A stretch of 64,000 nucleotides of DNA from JACKII01 sp965202745 (GTDB lineage Bacteria > Pseudomonadota > Alphaproteobacteria > Bin95): assembly GCA_965202745.1 (NCBI GenBank), contig CBDBCB010000020.1, positions 310,001 through 374,000 on the forward strand, read 5' to 3'. Under the pieces are notes generated by a model, which saw only the letters and a list, made by a program, of their open reading frames with translations, ran no database searches and had not been told where the DNA came from. A program made the position numbers and the translations under genes. This document shows positions 62,478-64,000 of the stretch, piece after piece (the first letter of the stretch is position 1; every line of letters starts with the position of its first letter).

Positions 62478-62533
62478 TGGAGCAATGCGCGTCGAGGCTG
62501 GTTAAAAAACCAGCCTCGACGCGCATTGCTCCA
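62478..62533. repeat. Perfect 26-bp-arm palindrome
   Basis: The left arm (62478-62503, TGGAGCAATGCGCGTCGAGG then CTGGTT) and the right arm (62508-62533) are exact complements around AAAA. It sits in the gap between ruvC (minus) and the monooxygenase gene (plus), ending 13 bases before ATG 62547. An RNA from either strand would fold into a very stable hairpin. There is no match to the other palindrome families seen here. Confidence 0.9.
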
Positions 62534-62546
62534 GAATGACCACGCG

Positions 62547-64000
<1,454 letters not shown>

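Overview
The window is a stretch of a GC-rich alphaproteobacterial chromosome, most like a free-living or host-associated Rhodospirillales-type organism. This rests on gene order and gene content only. The evidence is the block bamE / ubiquinol-cytochrome c chaperone / yceD (DUF177) - plsX - fabH - ihfA - merR-like, the ruvC-ruvA-ruvB order, the four-gene moxR - DUF58 - DUF4159 - amidotransferase-like operon, a DivL-like tyrosine pseudokinase and a soxBDAG sarcosine oxidase operon. The catabolic content is striking: three CaiB-type CoA-transferase genes, two fumarylacetoacetate-hydrolase-type genes, two TauD/TfdA dioxygenases, a PhyH dioxygenase, a Rieske oxygenase, two LLM flavin oxidoreductases, a lone molybdopterin dehydrogenase subunit and a Baeyer-Villiger-type monooxygenase. 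This profile resembles that reported for marine and sponge-associated alphaproteobacteria, but that link is inference.

Layout. 0-19.5 kb is accessory catabolism: SDRs, CoA-transferases, FAH-type hydrolases, 2OG dioxygenases, a GH46-like glycosidase, two proteins with PEP-CTERM-like sorting tails, an MFS transporter, two IS481-type elements and an AT-rich island. Many of its genes are broken by single-base indels or nonsense codons. 19.5-24.3 kb is an intact housekeeping block ending in tRNA-Pro(GGG). 24.3-29.5 kb holds an LLM oxidoreductase, a 2.4-kb IS1595-type element carrying a DNA methyltransferase/nuclease fusion, and a PhyH dioxygenase. 29.5-36.2 kb is the moxR operon on the minus strand. 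36.5-38.4 kb is a multiply broken DivL-like kinase. 38.5-43.9 kb has a quinone oxidoreductase, tRNA-Gly(CCC) and an RND efflux pair. 44-48.5 kb has the molybdopterin dehydrogenase subunit diverging from a MaoC-like hydratase/CoA-transferase pair. 48.8-55.4 kb is soxBDAG plus a TTC38-like protein. 55.6-59.8 kb has an MFS gene fused at its end to an esterase remnant, then an NTF2-like / VOC / Rieske aromatic-type cluster. 60-62.3 kb is ruvCAB, and a Baeyer-Villiger-type monooxygenase runs off the right edge.

The most interesting items are: the IS1595-type element bounded by 23-bp imperfect inverted repeats, in which the methyltransferase/nuclease overlaps the transposase stop by ATGA; the DivL-like kinase with Tyr in the H-box that is broken several times; a 26-bp-arm perfect palindrome next to ruvC; a two-module interspersed palindrome family; and the concentration of mostly +1 frameshifts in the first 17 kb. 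The frameshifts may be real gene decay or assembly error, and read-level checking would decide.
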